Shown here: in pieces, positions 23,765-30,490 of the stretch | Layout of the letters: the number at the start of each line of letters is the position of its first letter | How positions within the stretch are numbered: the first letter of the stretch is position 1 | IMG/VR virus record: IMGVR_UViG_3300030106_005215 | Coordinates: 1 to 35,520 of that record | From: a virus | Reading direction: 5' to 3' (one strand) | Length of the DNA: 35,520 bases | The notes under the pieces: model-generated | What the model was told of the DNA's origin: nothing | The model's database searches: none | What the model saw: only the letters and a program-made list of their open reading frames with translations | Translations under genes and position numbers: made by a program

Positions 23765-23782
23765 CTTAGCGTTTAAGGTTGT

Positions 23783-24034
23783 TTAAATAAATGTAGTCTC
23801 GCCTATTGGGGATACTATATAGAACTCTCTCTCTTGTTCTATTGTTTCCCTAATGGTTTCGTAGTGTTCCTTTGCTTCGCTTAGCGAATCATAATCTCCA
23901 AAGAATACTACCCTAGATTCCATGATTAAACAGGCATAAAGTCTCCACACTCCATTCTCAATGCTGTGTTCGATGACTTTATCTGCTGTGTTTAATGGGA
24001 TTTTATTCCCATCATGTTCTCTAATAACTGACAT
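23783..24034 (-). CDS. hypothetical protein, 83 aa
   Basis: A small soluble protein with a beta-strand-rich centre (WRLYACLIMESRVVFFGDYDSL) and a charged helix, in the style of several other short phage proteins here (possible shared fold with the 65-aa and 50-aa genes near 14.6 kb). ATG 24034 has AAGGAGGAG upstream and follows the previous stop by four bases. It is the last gene before the terminator. Confidence 0.75.
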   Translation of the reverse strand: MSVIREHDGNKIPLNTADKVIEHSIENGVWRLYACLIMESRVVFFGDYDSLSEAKEHYETIRETIEQEREFYIVSPIGETTFI

Positions 24035-24038
24035 GTTA

Positions 24039-24695
24039 CTACTCCTCCTTGTTTAGTTCCAACTCTTCCTCAACCTGACGCTTAGCATCTGGCTTGCTCA
24101 CTCCATCCTTGAGTGGCTGAGCTATACGTGCATTGGGTGCACCCTTCAAGCTAATCATTCCAGACATGCGAGCATCTAACTCACGTCCATCAGGAAGTGT
24201 AACCTTGATAGGCTGTCCCCACTGAGGACGTACCGGGTCACAGATTTTAAATCCATACGTGTATGGCTTATCTTTATCCCAACCATCACGCCTTCTGGAT
24301 ATATCAGTAGGCTGTGCATCAAATGGTACAGCTATAACTGGTTGACCTTGAAGCTGGAGAGTTATGTTCTCTGCCATCTTGAAGAATTCATCAGGTGATA
24401 CTGGACAAATATATTTATTAGAGTTACGTACTCCAATCTTATATCTATCCCATACCCTACGTTCAACTGTCTTGAAAGACATGGCATCCTCAAGACTGAA
24501 GCCTAACTTATTAACCAACTGAATCATCACCAAGTCCATCTCTTCCTCTGTAGTTGAGACATACCATGTCCTCTCTACATCTAAGAGTTTATCCTTGGTA
24601 GTTTCTGGTGTTTGTACTTCACCAGAGCTGGTTGTTGCACCGTTGTTAGCTGCTGTAATAACAGTTTCAATGTCAAGTTTAGTAGCTTCACTCAT
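24039..24695 (-). CDS. hypothetical protein, 218 aa
   Basis: It starts at ATG 24695 with AAAGGAAAC upstream. The N-terminal 40 residues are a Thr/Ser-rich flexible arm. The middle contains a helical segment, and residues 120-195 look beta-rich (DPVRPQWGQPIKVTLPDGRELDA in two strands). The C-terminus is acidic. No family is recognised and no catalytic motif is seen. It is part of a five-gene minus unit. Confidence 0.75.
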   Translation of the reverse strand: MSEATKLDIETVITAANNGATTSSGEVQTPETTKDKLLDVERTWYVSTTEEEMDLVMIQLVNKLGFSLEDAMSFKTVERRVWDRYKIGVRNSNKYICPVSPDEFFKMAENITLQLQGQPVIAVPFDAQPTDISRRRDGWDKDKPYTYGFKICDPVRPQWGQPIKVTLPDGRELDARMSGMISLKGAPNARIAQPLKDGVSKPDAKRQVEEELELNKEE

Positions 24696-24717
24696 GTTAA
24701 GTTTCCTTTAAAAAAAA

Positions 24718-25026
24718 TTAAACAGACTCAGGCTGGTCATGATTAAACATATAATCAAAGTCGATCCCAGTCTTAAGCCATTCCCTATCTGTGTCTGTTA
24801 GATAGGGAAATATATCTTGTATGAAATCAGTACCTGTTTCATACCTAACCAAGTCACTAAGGTAAGCAATGATAGTATGTAATCTAGTACTATCATTACT
24901 CCACTTGCCGGTAATACTAATGACTCTTAGCTCCTCACTCCCTATGTTGAGAGTGATAAGCTTGTTGCCATGCTCACGTCGGGTAAACCAATGCTCACCC
25001 TCAATGAATTCAATATCTTTACTCAT
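24718..25026 (-). CDS. hypothetical protein, 102 aa
   Basis: The frame is open to 25041, but ATG 25026 is preferred: it overlaps the upstream TAA within ATGAGTAA (25019-25026), the same junction used twice near 14.6-14.8 kb. The product is a small soluble acidic protein, MSKDIEFIEGEHWFTRRE..., with a helical C-terminus. No function is recognised. Confidence 0.72.
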   Translation of the reverse strand: MSKDIEFIEGEHWFTRREHGNKLITLNIGSEELRVISITGKWSNDSTRLHTIIAYLSDLVRYETGTDFIQDIFPYLTDTDREWLKTGIDFDYMFNHDQPESV

Positions 25027-25345
25027 CTTTGGTTTCATCACACATTACCTCCATCTCTAAGCCACCTATGGCTGTACGAAAAAGCTCAATGAATAAGGCG
25101 GCAGTTAAGATAGCAACTGATAGTTCCTTTTTCATATCACCTATAGTTGTTTCGTCACCAGCAGGGCTAACAATAAATGTCATGATAAAAGTTAGCAGCG
25201 TTTCATTCTCTGCGATTAGCTGCATCCCTTCCTCTGACATGTAATCTCCCATGTTGCCATGTTTATCATGAAGCTTATCGCAAGTAGCCAACACAACATC
25301 TGAAGTAATATATTTATCTGGTCGTTCACCTATTTTATAGGCCAT
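25019..25345 (-). CDS. hypothetical protein, 108 aa
   Basis: A small protein with charged N-terminal helices and a hydrophobic C-terminal helix (ELSVAILTAALFIELFRTAIG, about 75-95), possibly membrane-associated or a buried bundle helix. It starts at ATG 25345, overlapping the previous gene by 11 bases. No recognised family. Confidence 0.7.
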   Translation of the reverse strand: MAYKIGERPDKYITSDVVLATCDKLHDKHGNMGDYMSEEGMQLIAENETLLTFIMTFIVSPAGDETTIGDMKKELSVAILTAALFIELFRTAIGGLEMEVMCDETKDE

Positions 25346-25547
25346 CTTTATCTACCTCACTGAGTAAAGTTTCTAAGTGTTCAATTAAATACTCTGCATA
25401 TCTTGTGTATATAACGTGGTTCTTATATGTAAATGATTGAACCTCATTATCTTTACAGTCTTTATGCATTACTTTAATCTCTTCCAGCTCCTCCTTTCCT
25501 ACTTGAATGCCAGTTTCATTTGTAAATAATGTAATGCTCTCGCACAT
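25335..25547 (-). CDS. hypothetical protein, 70 aa
   Basis: ATG 25547 has an AAAGGAG site six bases upstream and gives MCESITLFTNE; the frame is open to 25592, but that part would be leader. The product is a soluble acidic protein with several Tyr/His residues and no recognised domain. It is the first gene of its unit, placed behind a TATATT-like element and an AACAACAACC leader motif. Confidence 0.7.
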   Translation of the reverse strand: MCESITLFTNETGIQVGKEELEEIKVMHKDCKDNEVQSFTYKNHVIYTRYAEYLIEHLETLLSEVDKDGL

Positions 25548-25571
25548 AACACTCCTTTCATCATTAAAAAA

Positions 25572-25623
25572 AACAACAACCTTCCATCCCACACCGGGGA
25601 GGGAAGAAAAATATATTGAGGCC
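25572..25623 (-). promoter_or_regulatory. recurring leader/promoter element, copy A
   Basis: On the plus strand AACAACAACC (25572-25581) and AGAAAAATATATTGAGGCC (25605-25623). On the minus strand this reads GGCCTCAATATATTTTTCT followed by GGTTGTTGTT shortly before the ribosome site. The same two motifs precede 26662, and the AT-rich one also precedes 27506. Possibly a phage-specific promoter plus a common leader. Confidence 0.5.
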
Positions 25624-25655
25624 GGTCCAGTTGAGACAGAGAGAGCCGGCGTCTG

Positions 25656-26273
25656 TTAGATCTCCTTTCTTATATCTAGTACTGGTACTATCCATACCTT
25701 TGTTTCTATGCAGTAGGTATCTGATAGTGGTATCATCATTGTGTGTAGTCCTAACTCTTTGATTGGAAAGAGTTCAGGGTTACATTCCTTCATCAATGAC
25801 TGGCATATATCTTGTATTCCCTCACCCTCTAAGCGAATGCAGGCATCCCACTCGGTGAATGGCATATATAAATGTCCTTCTTCATCTGACTTGGCTTCCC
25901 AAGTGAAGCCACCTTTATCTTCCTCATAACCCTTTATCAACTTAATCCTTGGGTCAGCTGGTATTGCTTTGGCTTTCTCTAGTTCATAAGTCAGCTCCTC
26001 TTTTATGTTTTCTAGTTCTCCTGCCTTCTCTTCTAATGCATTTGCTTTTACTGCTAGTGCATTCAGTTCAGAGATAGCCTCACTCTTTTGGAGGCGGGTA
26101 AGATCTTTTACTTTCACTACACTACAGCAATGCTGATGTTCGGCATGATCTAATGCTGCGTTCATTGCCTCACACTTATCCTGTGCTTTGCAATAGAAAT
26201 CTACATGTTTAAACCTGTAGTCTCCAGATATAGATGCCATAAGAATTCTCATCTTAAATATTTTATTATTCAT
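25656..26273 (-). CDS. hypothetical protein with coiled coil, 205 aa
   Basis: ATG 26273 overlaps the upstream stop as TAATG and has GGGAGAGG just before it. Residues about 60-100 form a heptad-patterned helix (ISELNALAVKANALEEKAGE). The C-terminal half is mixed alpha/beta with several Cys and Trp residues. No recognised family. Confidence 0.72.
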   Translation of the reverse strand: MNNKIFKMRILMASISGDYRFKHVDFYCKAQDKCEAMNAALDHAEHQHCCSVVKVKDLTRLQKSEAISELNALAVKANALEEKAGELENIKEELTYELEKAKAIPADPRIKLIKGYEEDKGGFTWEAKSDEEGHLYMPFTEWDACIRLEGEGIQDICQSLMKECNPELFPIKELGLHTMMIPLSDTYCIETKVWIVPVLDIRKEI

Positions 26274-26662
26274 TATCCTCTCCCTTTGTTATGTAGATAC
26301 TCTTCATCCTCTTGAAGCTCACGCTCTCTATCACGCACACGTTGAAGTAATCTTTTACTTCTATCTCTCATGTCCTTCTTGCATACGAATGCTGAGAATA
26401 TAAACTCTCGATGTTCCCATTCAATAAATTCTTCTTGATCTACACCCTCATAGAATGCACCTCCATTCATATAGAGTTCATTCAAATCAGACTCGAACTC
26501 CTCACTGAAATCTTCAAGTGAAATTAGAATCATGCTATCGAGGTACTCAATGTAAGATCCTATTGATACTGTAAAGATGTGCTTAAGCTGTAGCATCTGA
26601 GCCTCATCCTCAATGCTTTTCTTCTCATCCTTGCTGAAATCTAAAAATGTTTTAACTAACAT
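26273..26662 (-). CDS. hypothetical acidic protein, 129 aa
   Basis: It starts at ATG 26662 with AGGAGATAGAG upstream. The protein is acidic with a basic-acidic helical C-terminus (KRLLQRVRDRERELQEDEEYL) and an N-terminal helix-strand pattern. No family is recognised. First gene of a two-gene unit behind leader copy B. Confidence 0.73.
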   Translation of the reverse strand: MLVKTFLDFSKDEKKSIEDEAQMLQLKHIFTVSIGSYIEYLDSMILISLEDFSEEFESDLNELYMNGGAFYEGVDQEEFIEWEHREFIFSAFVCKKDMRDRSKRLLQRVRDRERELQEDEEYLHNKGRG

Positions 26663-26678
26663 CTCTATCTCCTAAAAA

Positions 26679-26728
26679 AACAACAACCAAAACGGACACA
26701 AGGAACCGAGAGAAAAATATATGAGGCT
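26679..26728 (-). promoter_or_regulatory. recurring leader/promoter element, copy B
   Basis: AACAACAACC (26679-26688) and AGAAAAATATATGAGGCT (26711-26728) on the plus strand. In the minus direction AGCCTCATATATTTTTCT leads, after 22 bases, to GGTTGTTGTT and then to the ribosome site at the 26662 ATG. The spacing is close to copy A. Confidence 0.5.
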
Positions 26729-26851
26729 ATAAGACAAGCCCGAAGGGAGAGGAGAAGAGAGGAAGAAGGGAGGCAGAGGCTACTGGTTGATACATAATTA
26801 TCTGTATTGTTCCAGCTGTCGTTTGGTTTATACATCATTACTTAAAACCTT

Positions 26852-26922
26852 TTACCTTTAACGCAGTTAAAGGTAAGCATTTGCGTAAGCAAATGACTTA
26901 AAACCTTGCGAGCTTGCTCGCA
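26852..26922. repeat. cluster of three perfect hairpins
   Basis: TTACCTTTAAC/GTTAAAGGTAA (11 bp, GCA loop), CATTTGC/GCAAATG (7 bp, GTAA loop of the GNRA type) and TGCGAGC/GCTCGCA (7 bp, tight loop) follow each other with only 1-11 bases between. The cluster lies between two copies of a direct repeat. Confidence 0.65.
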
Positions 26923-26954
26923 TATCCTTACCTTAAACTTTAACTGACGAGCAT

Positions 26955-26989
26955 AAAAAAACCCTGCATGGCATCTCTACCATACAGGG
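26955..26989 (-). terminator. rho-independent terminator
   Basis: On the minus strand CCCTG-x-ATGG pairs with CCAT-x-CAGGG (26962-26989, one mismatch) and is followed by a seven-T run. It lies eight bases beyond the stop of the gene ending at 26997. Confidence 0.85.
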
Positions 26990-26996
26990 CAGCTTA

Positions 26997-27506
26997 CTAG
27001 CTGGTGACTTGAACTATCAGAGATCTTTTCTCTGGATTACTAGTGAAGAACCCGGGAACTTTTCTCCCTAGGCGATTCCTCCACTCTCCCTGACCATTCT
27101 TAGATGAAAAGGATCCATAGCTAATCAGATTGATTAAAGCTCCAATAAATCCCTCACAATGGAAAAGATCTAATACCCAATCATCGACATTTATATCAAC
27201 GACTTCACCTTCTGATAGGGATATCTTTTTAACAGACGGCTTAATAACACGGGCACATGTAGACAAATCGGACAGATCTGCTCCGACAACTCCAACTCCC
27301 CAGACGATCTTAAGATCTTTAGATAACTTTAACTGCTGAGCATATTGCATCCCATCGGACACGAATGATCCAGCGGCATCTAGAGATACAGTGGACTTAC
27401 ACTCCTTCTCGGCACGCTTAAAGAAATCGGCATCACCTTTAGGAAGGGAATTCCAAAGACGAAGGATACCCTGCTGATGATTGGACAATGAAGGTAATTT
27501 TGACAT
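26997..27506 (-). CDS. hypothetical protein, 169 aa
   Basis: A single-gene unit with its own terminator. The start ATG 27506 has TTAGGAGTTTCGTA upstream. The protein is soluble, mixed alpha/beta, with a glycine-rich turn (WGVGVVGADLSDLS) and a basic C-terminus (RNRLGRKVPG). No family is recognised. Solitary transcription behind its own promoter-like element suggests strong or specially timed expression, for instance an early host-takeover protein; that is inference. Confidence 0.72.
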   Translation of the reverse strand: MSKLPSLSNHQQGILRLWNSLPKGDADFFKRAEKECKSTVSLDAAGSFVSDGMQYAQQLKLSKDLKIVWGVGVVGADLSDLSTCARVIKPSVKKISLSEGEVVDINVDDWVLDLFHCEGFIGALINLISYGSFSSKNGQGEWRNRLGRKVPGFFTSNPEKRSLIVQVTS

Positions 27507-27919
27507 TACGAAACTCCTAAAGAATAAAGATTAGATGGAAGAGAACAAACACTCTCTTCACTTTCACAAGGGATAAGTAGAAAAGTATATTAGGCTATGC
27601 AAAGCAACCCGCAACTTAGAAGCCCCGTTATTTAAAACGGAACGCCCCACTGCCATGGGGCTGGAATTGTAACGTCCTCCTTACGTCGGACGTGGATCCT
27701 GAGCTATAAGCTTAACGGTTAAGGTATTATAATGCCGGTCGGCACTGAGATGCCTAACGGCCTGAGGCTTAAGGCTTTAAGGATCGAGTATAGTACCCCT
27801 TAAGGTCCCCATTGGGGTTCAGTCCTATGTTACGTCCTCCGCAGAGATTTTTTCACACCCTATGGCCAAAAGGCTGGGTTTGGTGTCATTGTCGGCCAAG
27901 TCCAGTAGGCCGCGATTGT
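27507..27919. other. 413-base spacer rich in small palindromes
   Basis: No gene is seen. Besides copy C it holds a dense series of perfect dyads: CCGTT/AACGG (27625-27640), CCCCA/TGGGG (27645-27660), ACGTCC/GGACGT (27672-27693), CTTAACGGTTAAG (27711-27723), TGCCGGTCGGCA (27733-27744) and CCCCATTGGGG further on. A TATAAT lies at 27727-27732 on the plus strand without a good -35. It may be a structured RNA, an origin or a multi-site protein-binding region. Confidence 0.5.
27579..27596 (-). promoter_or_regulatory. recurring promoter-like element, copy C
   Basis: AGAAAAGTATATTAGGCT on the plus strand, that is AGCCTAATATACTTTTCT on the minus strand, 72 bases upstream of the ATG at 27506. It matches copies A and B except at a few positions. 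A 7-bp hairpin (27538-27559) lies between it and the ribosome site. Confidence 0.5.
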
Positions 27920-28270
27920 TCACTTGGTTAGCGTTCTTCTATGTCCAAGTGGGTGAATATCTCGATTTTTAAGTTCTAGGTCGTAATTAGAGGTTATTAC
28001 GTTATATGAGCGAACTTTTATTCGTCTGATATAATGGCCGCGCGGGTCAACGAAGATGAGTAGTGTGTAGCGTTTATGTTGAATCTTCATGGGTTCGTGT
28101 TTCATAACCCTGAAATCTTCGTATCTGAGTCCGTTGCGCGTATTTGAGAAGAGAAGTAGTTGATTGAAGTCGTTTGCTCTTCTATCTACTATATTCCAGA
28201 CAGCTCCATCGTAGACATCATCTACGTGGTATTCGTGTCTAGGTAGTGTTAGAATGAGAATTAACCACAT
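27920..28270 (-). CDS. hypothetical basic protein, 116 aa
   Basis: A basic protein with many Arg, His and Tyr residues and a beta-strand pattern (RYTLLIFVDPRGHYIRRIKVRSY). No Shine-Dalgarno sequence is visible before ATG 28270 and no family is recognised. It is divergent from the plus-strand gene at 28294, with 23 bases between the starts. Slightly less certain than neighbours, because the start region is weak. Confidence 0.6.
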   Translation of the reverse strand: MWLILILTLPRHEYHVDDVYDGAVWNIVDRRANDFNQLLLFSNTRNGLRYEDFRVMKHEPMKIQHKRYTLLIFVDPRGHYIRRIKVRSYNVITSNYDLELKNRDIHPLGHRRTLTK

Positions 28271-28293
28271 AGTACTGATTATAGGTGACGGTC

Positions 28294-28605
28294 ATGGCAT
28301 ACAGAATTCCATATCCTCAGGATGACGAGCTAGATATCCTTGATTCCATTATTGAGATGGAACTGAAGCTTGCGAAAATGCGTAAGCCACTCGGTCAGCC
28401 GGTTGCGCCGGGTGGAGCTGGCATAGAGATAGAGCTTGGCGAGGAAGTGGTTGAGCCGAGAGGGTGGCATCCACCTATGCAACTGCCATTACCTCCGGTT
28501 GATAGGGCTCCGCAGGGGCCTCCGGGCTTTAATTGGGGAGATATCCAGAAGATTATAGGGCAGGGTAACGGTCGGGGGTTCGCTCCGGTTATTCCGCCAA
28601 ATTGA
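28294..28605 (+). CDS. lone plus-strand proline-rich protein, 103 aa
   Basis: ATG 28294 is preceded by AGGTGA at a good distance. The protein has an acidic helical N-terminus (DELDILDSIIEMELKLAKM), then a Pro/Gly-rich C-terminus with PPMQLPLPPVDRAPQGPPG, and ends IPPN. It is the only plus-strand gene between 18 and 30.7 kb and converges with the 93-aa gene (17-base overlap). The style resembles the small virion-operon proteins at 32.2-32.9 kb, so it may be a displaced structural accessory or a late-acquired gene. No function is recognised. Confidence 0.65.
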   Translation: MAYRIPYPQDDELDILDSIIEMELKLAKMRKPLGQPVAPGGAGIEIELGEEVVEPRGWHPPMQLPLPPVDRAPQGPPGFNWGDIQKIIGQGNGRGFAPVIPPN

Positions 28606-28870
28606 TATCTTCTTTAAGTTTCTCAGATACGATATTTATCTCTTTGTAGGCCGCCTCTATGTGTTTAAGAGCCGCTGTGTAGTTTAGTACATATCGTCCA
28701 TCCAGCTGTTTGAAGCCTTCTACGACTCCTTCTAGGGTGCTGACAGCTATATCTATGGTGGATCTCATGTTATTAGCTATGCTGAGTTCCCACCTTAGGT
28801 CTTCGGCTTTTTGCTTTCTGGATATTTTTCGGCCATTTTTTCGCTTACGTCCTGAATTGTCACTAGCCAT
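28589..28870 (-). CDS. hypothetical helical protein, 93 aa
   Basis: A basic N-terminus (RKRKNGRKISRKQKAE) is followed by an all-helical body with likely coiled-coil pairing. Its first 76 bases overlap the end of the SNase-like gene, in another frame. The family is not recognised. A DNA- or RNA-binding role is possible from the basic arm. Confidence 0.65.
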   Translation of the reverse strand: MASDNSGRKRKNGRKISRKQKAEDLRWELSIANNMRSTIDIAVSTLEGVVEGFKQLDGRYVLNYTAALKHIEAAYKEINIVSEKLKEDINLAE

Positions 28871-29127
28871 CTTCCGTATTTCCCTGTCTTTTTGGTTTCT
28901 ATATATAGATATCCATCATCGTCAGTTGCTTGGAACAGCAGCTCATGGATCATACTTTTGGCTTCACTGTACCCTTCTTTGCCTCTTTCAGGTGCATTTA
29001 TCCCTAAAAGGCGTGCCTTTATTATATGTATAGTGTGAAACCCTAGATCTACATTAAGAACTATTGTGTCTCCGTCGATGACTCGTTTGAGTGTGGCTCT
29101 GTACTGGTAGAAGTTCTTTGGTTCCAT
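28795..29127 (-). CDS. SNase-like (thermonuclease family) nuclease, 110 aa
   Basis: The staphylococcal-nuclease fold is recognisable: RVIDGDTIVLNVDLGF (calcium-site aspartates), then ARLLGINAPERG, with the arginine and glutamate of the active site (R35 and E43 equivalents), and KTGKYGRWLVTI, with the second arginine (R87 equivalent). It is short but complete for the family. Such enzymes cut DNA or RNA with calcium. No signal peptide is visible, so it would act inside the cell. Its ends overlap neighbours by 67 and 76 bases. Confidence 0.88.
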   Translation of the reverse strand: MEPKNFYQYRATLKRVIDGDTIVLNVDLGFHTIHIIKARLLGINAPERGKEGYSEAKSMIHELLFQATDDDGYLYIETKKTGKYGRWLVTIQDVSEKMAEKYPESKKPKT

Positions 29128-29261
29128 TTTTCTATATTATCCTTATAGTTCCCTGATCCTGCTGGCCCACGCGCATCGCACTCACTGCACCATACATAAG
29201 TACCGAAACTTAGCGTTGTTGGTTTCTTGTTGCCACAGAATGGGCATGGTTCAACTTTCAT
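29061..29261 (-). CDS. Lar-like zinc-ribbon protein, 66 aa
   Basis: MKVEPCPFCGNKKPTTL, YVWCSECDARGP and a closing NIEKWNQR follow the pattern of the Lar restriction-alleviation family (CPFCG...C-x-x-C-x-x-x-GP...WN-x-R). Lar proteins of phage and prophage origin lower host type I restriction; whether this one does is not known. ATG 29261 has GGAGAAAGAGT upstream. The 20-residue Ser/Thr-rich tail is extra and overlaps the SNase-like gene. Confidence 0.8.
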   Translation of the reverse strand: MKVEPCPFCGNKKPTTLSFGTYVWCSECDARGPAGSGNYKDNIEKWNQRTSTSTEPHSNESSTETQ

Positions 29262-29439
29262 ACTCTTTCTCCAGCTCTTCAAGCCGATGTATAACCTCGC
29301 TTAACTTGAAGCATATGTTCTTTGATGATCTAAAAAGCATGTGGTCTTTTATGTCAGAGTAGTTTTCGAGTATGTTGCACGCCGTTCGCGTTGCAGATTT
29401 TGCATATCTAATGTCTGCTAGTTCTTTTCTTGGATCCAT
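29251..29439 (-). CDS. hypothetical helical protein, 62 aa
   Basis: A small all-helical protein with a Lys/Arg-rich first half and a leucine-rich C-terminal helix (KLSEVIHRLEELEKEYE) suited to dimerisation. ATG 29439 overlaps the DUF3310-like stop by one base (TGATG). No recognised function. Confidence 0.7.
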   Translation of the reverse strand: MDPRKELADIRYAKSATRTACNILENYSDIKDHMLFRSSKNICFKLSEVIHRLEELEKEYES

Positions 29440-29651
29440 CAACCGTCACTTTCTATCTGTCTTACCTTCTCTTGTATATAGTTCAGGGCTTTTTTGTAGT
29501 CTTCTAGTGCTGTTGCGCCATCTTTCTTTCCTGCGCGGCAGATGTATTTAACTGCGTTACCATCGAAGAATCCCAGCTTCCAGTCTATTATTACATCCCA
29601 AGGCTGTATGTCGCCCGCGCTGTAATGCTTTGGAGGAGTTATCTTGTACAT
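29439..29651 (-). CDS. DUF3310-like protein, 70 aa
   Basis: It matches the small phage family DUF3310: PPKHY at the start, a central LGFFDGNAVKYICRAGKKDG block and a closing DYKKALNYIQEKV helix. The family is widespread in phages and its function is unknown; a nucleotide or DNA metabolism link is often assumed from position. ATG 29651 (AGAGG five bases upstream) is chosen because it agrees with the family's start. The frame is open to 29729. Confidence 0.87.
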   Translation of the reverse strand: MYKITPPKHYSAGDIQPWDVIIDWKLGFFDGNAVKYICRAGKKDGATALEDYKKALNYIQEKVRQIESDG

Positions 29652-29924
29652 GTCGCCTCTATTAAAAAAGGTGCTAGCTGTCTCTGGATTCCCCACCCAG
29701 AGCACCATTCTCGCAATAACCGGGAACAACGGCCTACGAGTGACTAAAACGCTTTTGTCCTACGAAATAGCCCTTCCCATATAAATCACACTATGAGAGC
29801 TACCCATATCAACCGAAGATATCCACGGCCCCGAAAGCAGGCTTCAATCTTCACAGCTAGCGATTATCAGGGGTACTAGCCCCGATTCAGTAATGATACC
29901 GATATCGGAAGGTATTTCAAGGAC
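29652..29924. other. spacer with dyads, no gene
   Basis: Nothing convincing is encoded here. Two dyads lie close together near the right end: ATCAGGGG/CCCCGAT (29866-29886) and ATACC/GGTAT enclosing the 10-bp palindrome CCGATATCGG (29896-29914). They lie just beyond the stop of the gene at 29925, so they could help end or process its transcript, although no T-run is present. Confidence 0.5.
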
Positions 29925-30167
29925 TTAGTTACGAGAATCGTATTGAACACAGCCATAATCTTTGCGCGTTTGCAGGATAGCCGTCATCTCATCATCCTTG
30001 GGTAGAGGTATCCACATTTCACCCTCAGGATCCCACACATATAGAAGTTGGTAGGTTAATACCTCATGGGCATCCGGCACGGTCAATAAGCATTCAGAGT
30101 AGTCTCCATCTGCTGGAGGCATCTTCCAATGAAGGCATGTGCCACATTTAGGTGTTCGCTTAGACAT
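29925..30167 (-). CDS. hypothetical protein with CxxC motif, 80 aa
   Basis: The start MSKRTPKCGTCLHWKMPP resembles small phage proteins with a single zinc-binding CxxC, and two more cysteines follow. A Trp/Pro-rich middle and a C-terminal helix complete it. Its ATG overlaps the upstream stop in ATGTCTAA, the same 8-base overlap geometry as the ATGAGTAA junctions. Function unknown. Confidence 0.72.
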   Translation of the reverse strand: MSKRTPKCGTCLHWKMPPADGDYSECLLTVPDAHEVLTYQLLYVWDPEGEMWIPLPKDDEMTAILQTRKDYGCVQYDSRN

Positions 30168-30435
30168 TATGTGGAGTATTCCAGATCTTTCGGAATCCCG
30201 GAGGCGACCTGTGTGTTTTATCGGGACTCTCTAGCTGCCCCTCTGATACTACTTCTAACATATCAGATCTGGGGATCAAGAAGTAAAAACCGTCATAGTC
30301 AAATATATAGCGAGCTATGTAGGTTTCATCCCCAGAGGGGGAGTCATTCCAAATCTCACCTTCCCAGACCATGACATCACCTCTCTCTGGGCCGGGATCT
30401 AAGTCTTTATTTAATATGTAGTATCTCTTAACCAT
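30160..30435 (-). CDS. hypothetical protein, 91 aa
   Basis: A beta-rich small protein: KRYYILNKDLDPGPERGDVM, then IARYIFDYDGFYFLIP. It is similar in style to short phage 'barrel' proteins but not assignable. There is no good ribosome site at ATG 30435. It is the first gene after a long spacer that carries the third copy of the dyad element 40 bases upstream. Confidence 0.7.
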   Translation of the reverse strand: MVKRYYILNKDLDPGPERGDVMVWEGEIWNDSPSGDETYIARYIFDYDGFYFLIPRSDMLEVVSEGQLESPDKTHRSPPGFRKIWNTPHNV

Positions 30436-30475
30436 AGTTACACACCGTGGGCTCAGAATTTACGCTTCACAGGAA

Positions 30476-30490
30476 TGGAAAAATTTTCCA
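30476..30490. promoter_or_regulatory. dyad element, copy 3 of 3
   Basis: TGGAAAAATTTTCCA preceded by GAA on the plus strand, differing from copies 1 and 2 only in the central base, which is A instead of T. It lies 40 bases upstream of the first ATG of the minus-strand unit at 30435. Confidence 0.55.

Larger units (their letters stand above)
23507..23782. other. 276-base regulatory spacer
   Basis: It contains no credible gene. From right to left on the minus strand it holds the bidirectional terminator (23719-23764), a TTGTCTCAACCGGAC stretch (about 23628-23642) also found in nearly the same form near 25625, and the palindrome GCACGTGC (23610-23617). A small AGTGTC/GACACT hairpin (23578-23598), the 45-base hairpin and an AACAACAACC motif (23518-23527) follow. 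This is probably the promoter and leader of the MoxR-VWA-SSB operon. Confidence 0.6.
26663..26996. other. 334-base structured spacer
   Basis: There is no credible gene. It contains leader copy B, a 40-base purine tract (26741-26780) and a 12-base direct repeat ACTTAAAACCTT (26840-26851 and 26896-26907). Three perfect hairpins in a row follow (26852-26876, 26878-26895, 26907-26922), and then the terminator of the next gene. It is probably transcribed as leader or non-coding RNA, or used as a replication or packaging site. Confidence 0.55.

Noticed and set aside
26665-26835. 56-codon minus-strand frame through the purine tract
   Set aside because: No ribosome site, strongly biased Ser/Leu/Cys composition from the polypyrimidine strand, and it runs over the leader of the 129-aa gene.
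27848-27881. Stem near 27848-27881 as a rho-independent terminator
   Set aside because: The T-run lies before the stem on the plus strand and an A-run follows it on the minus strand, so neither direction has the required T-run after the stem.
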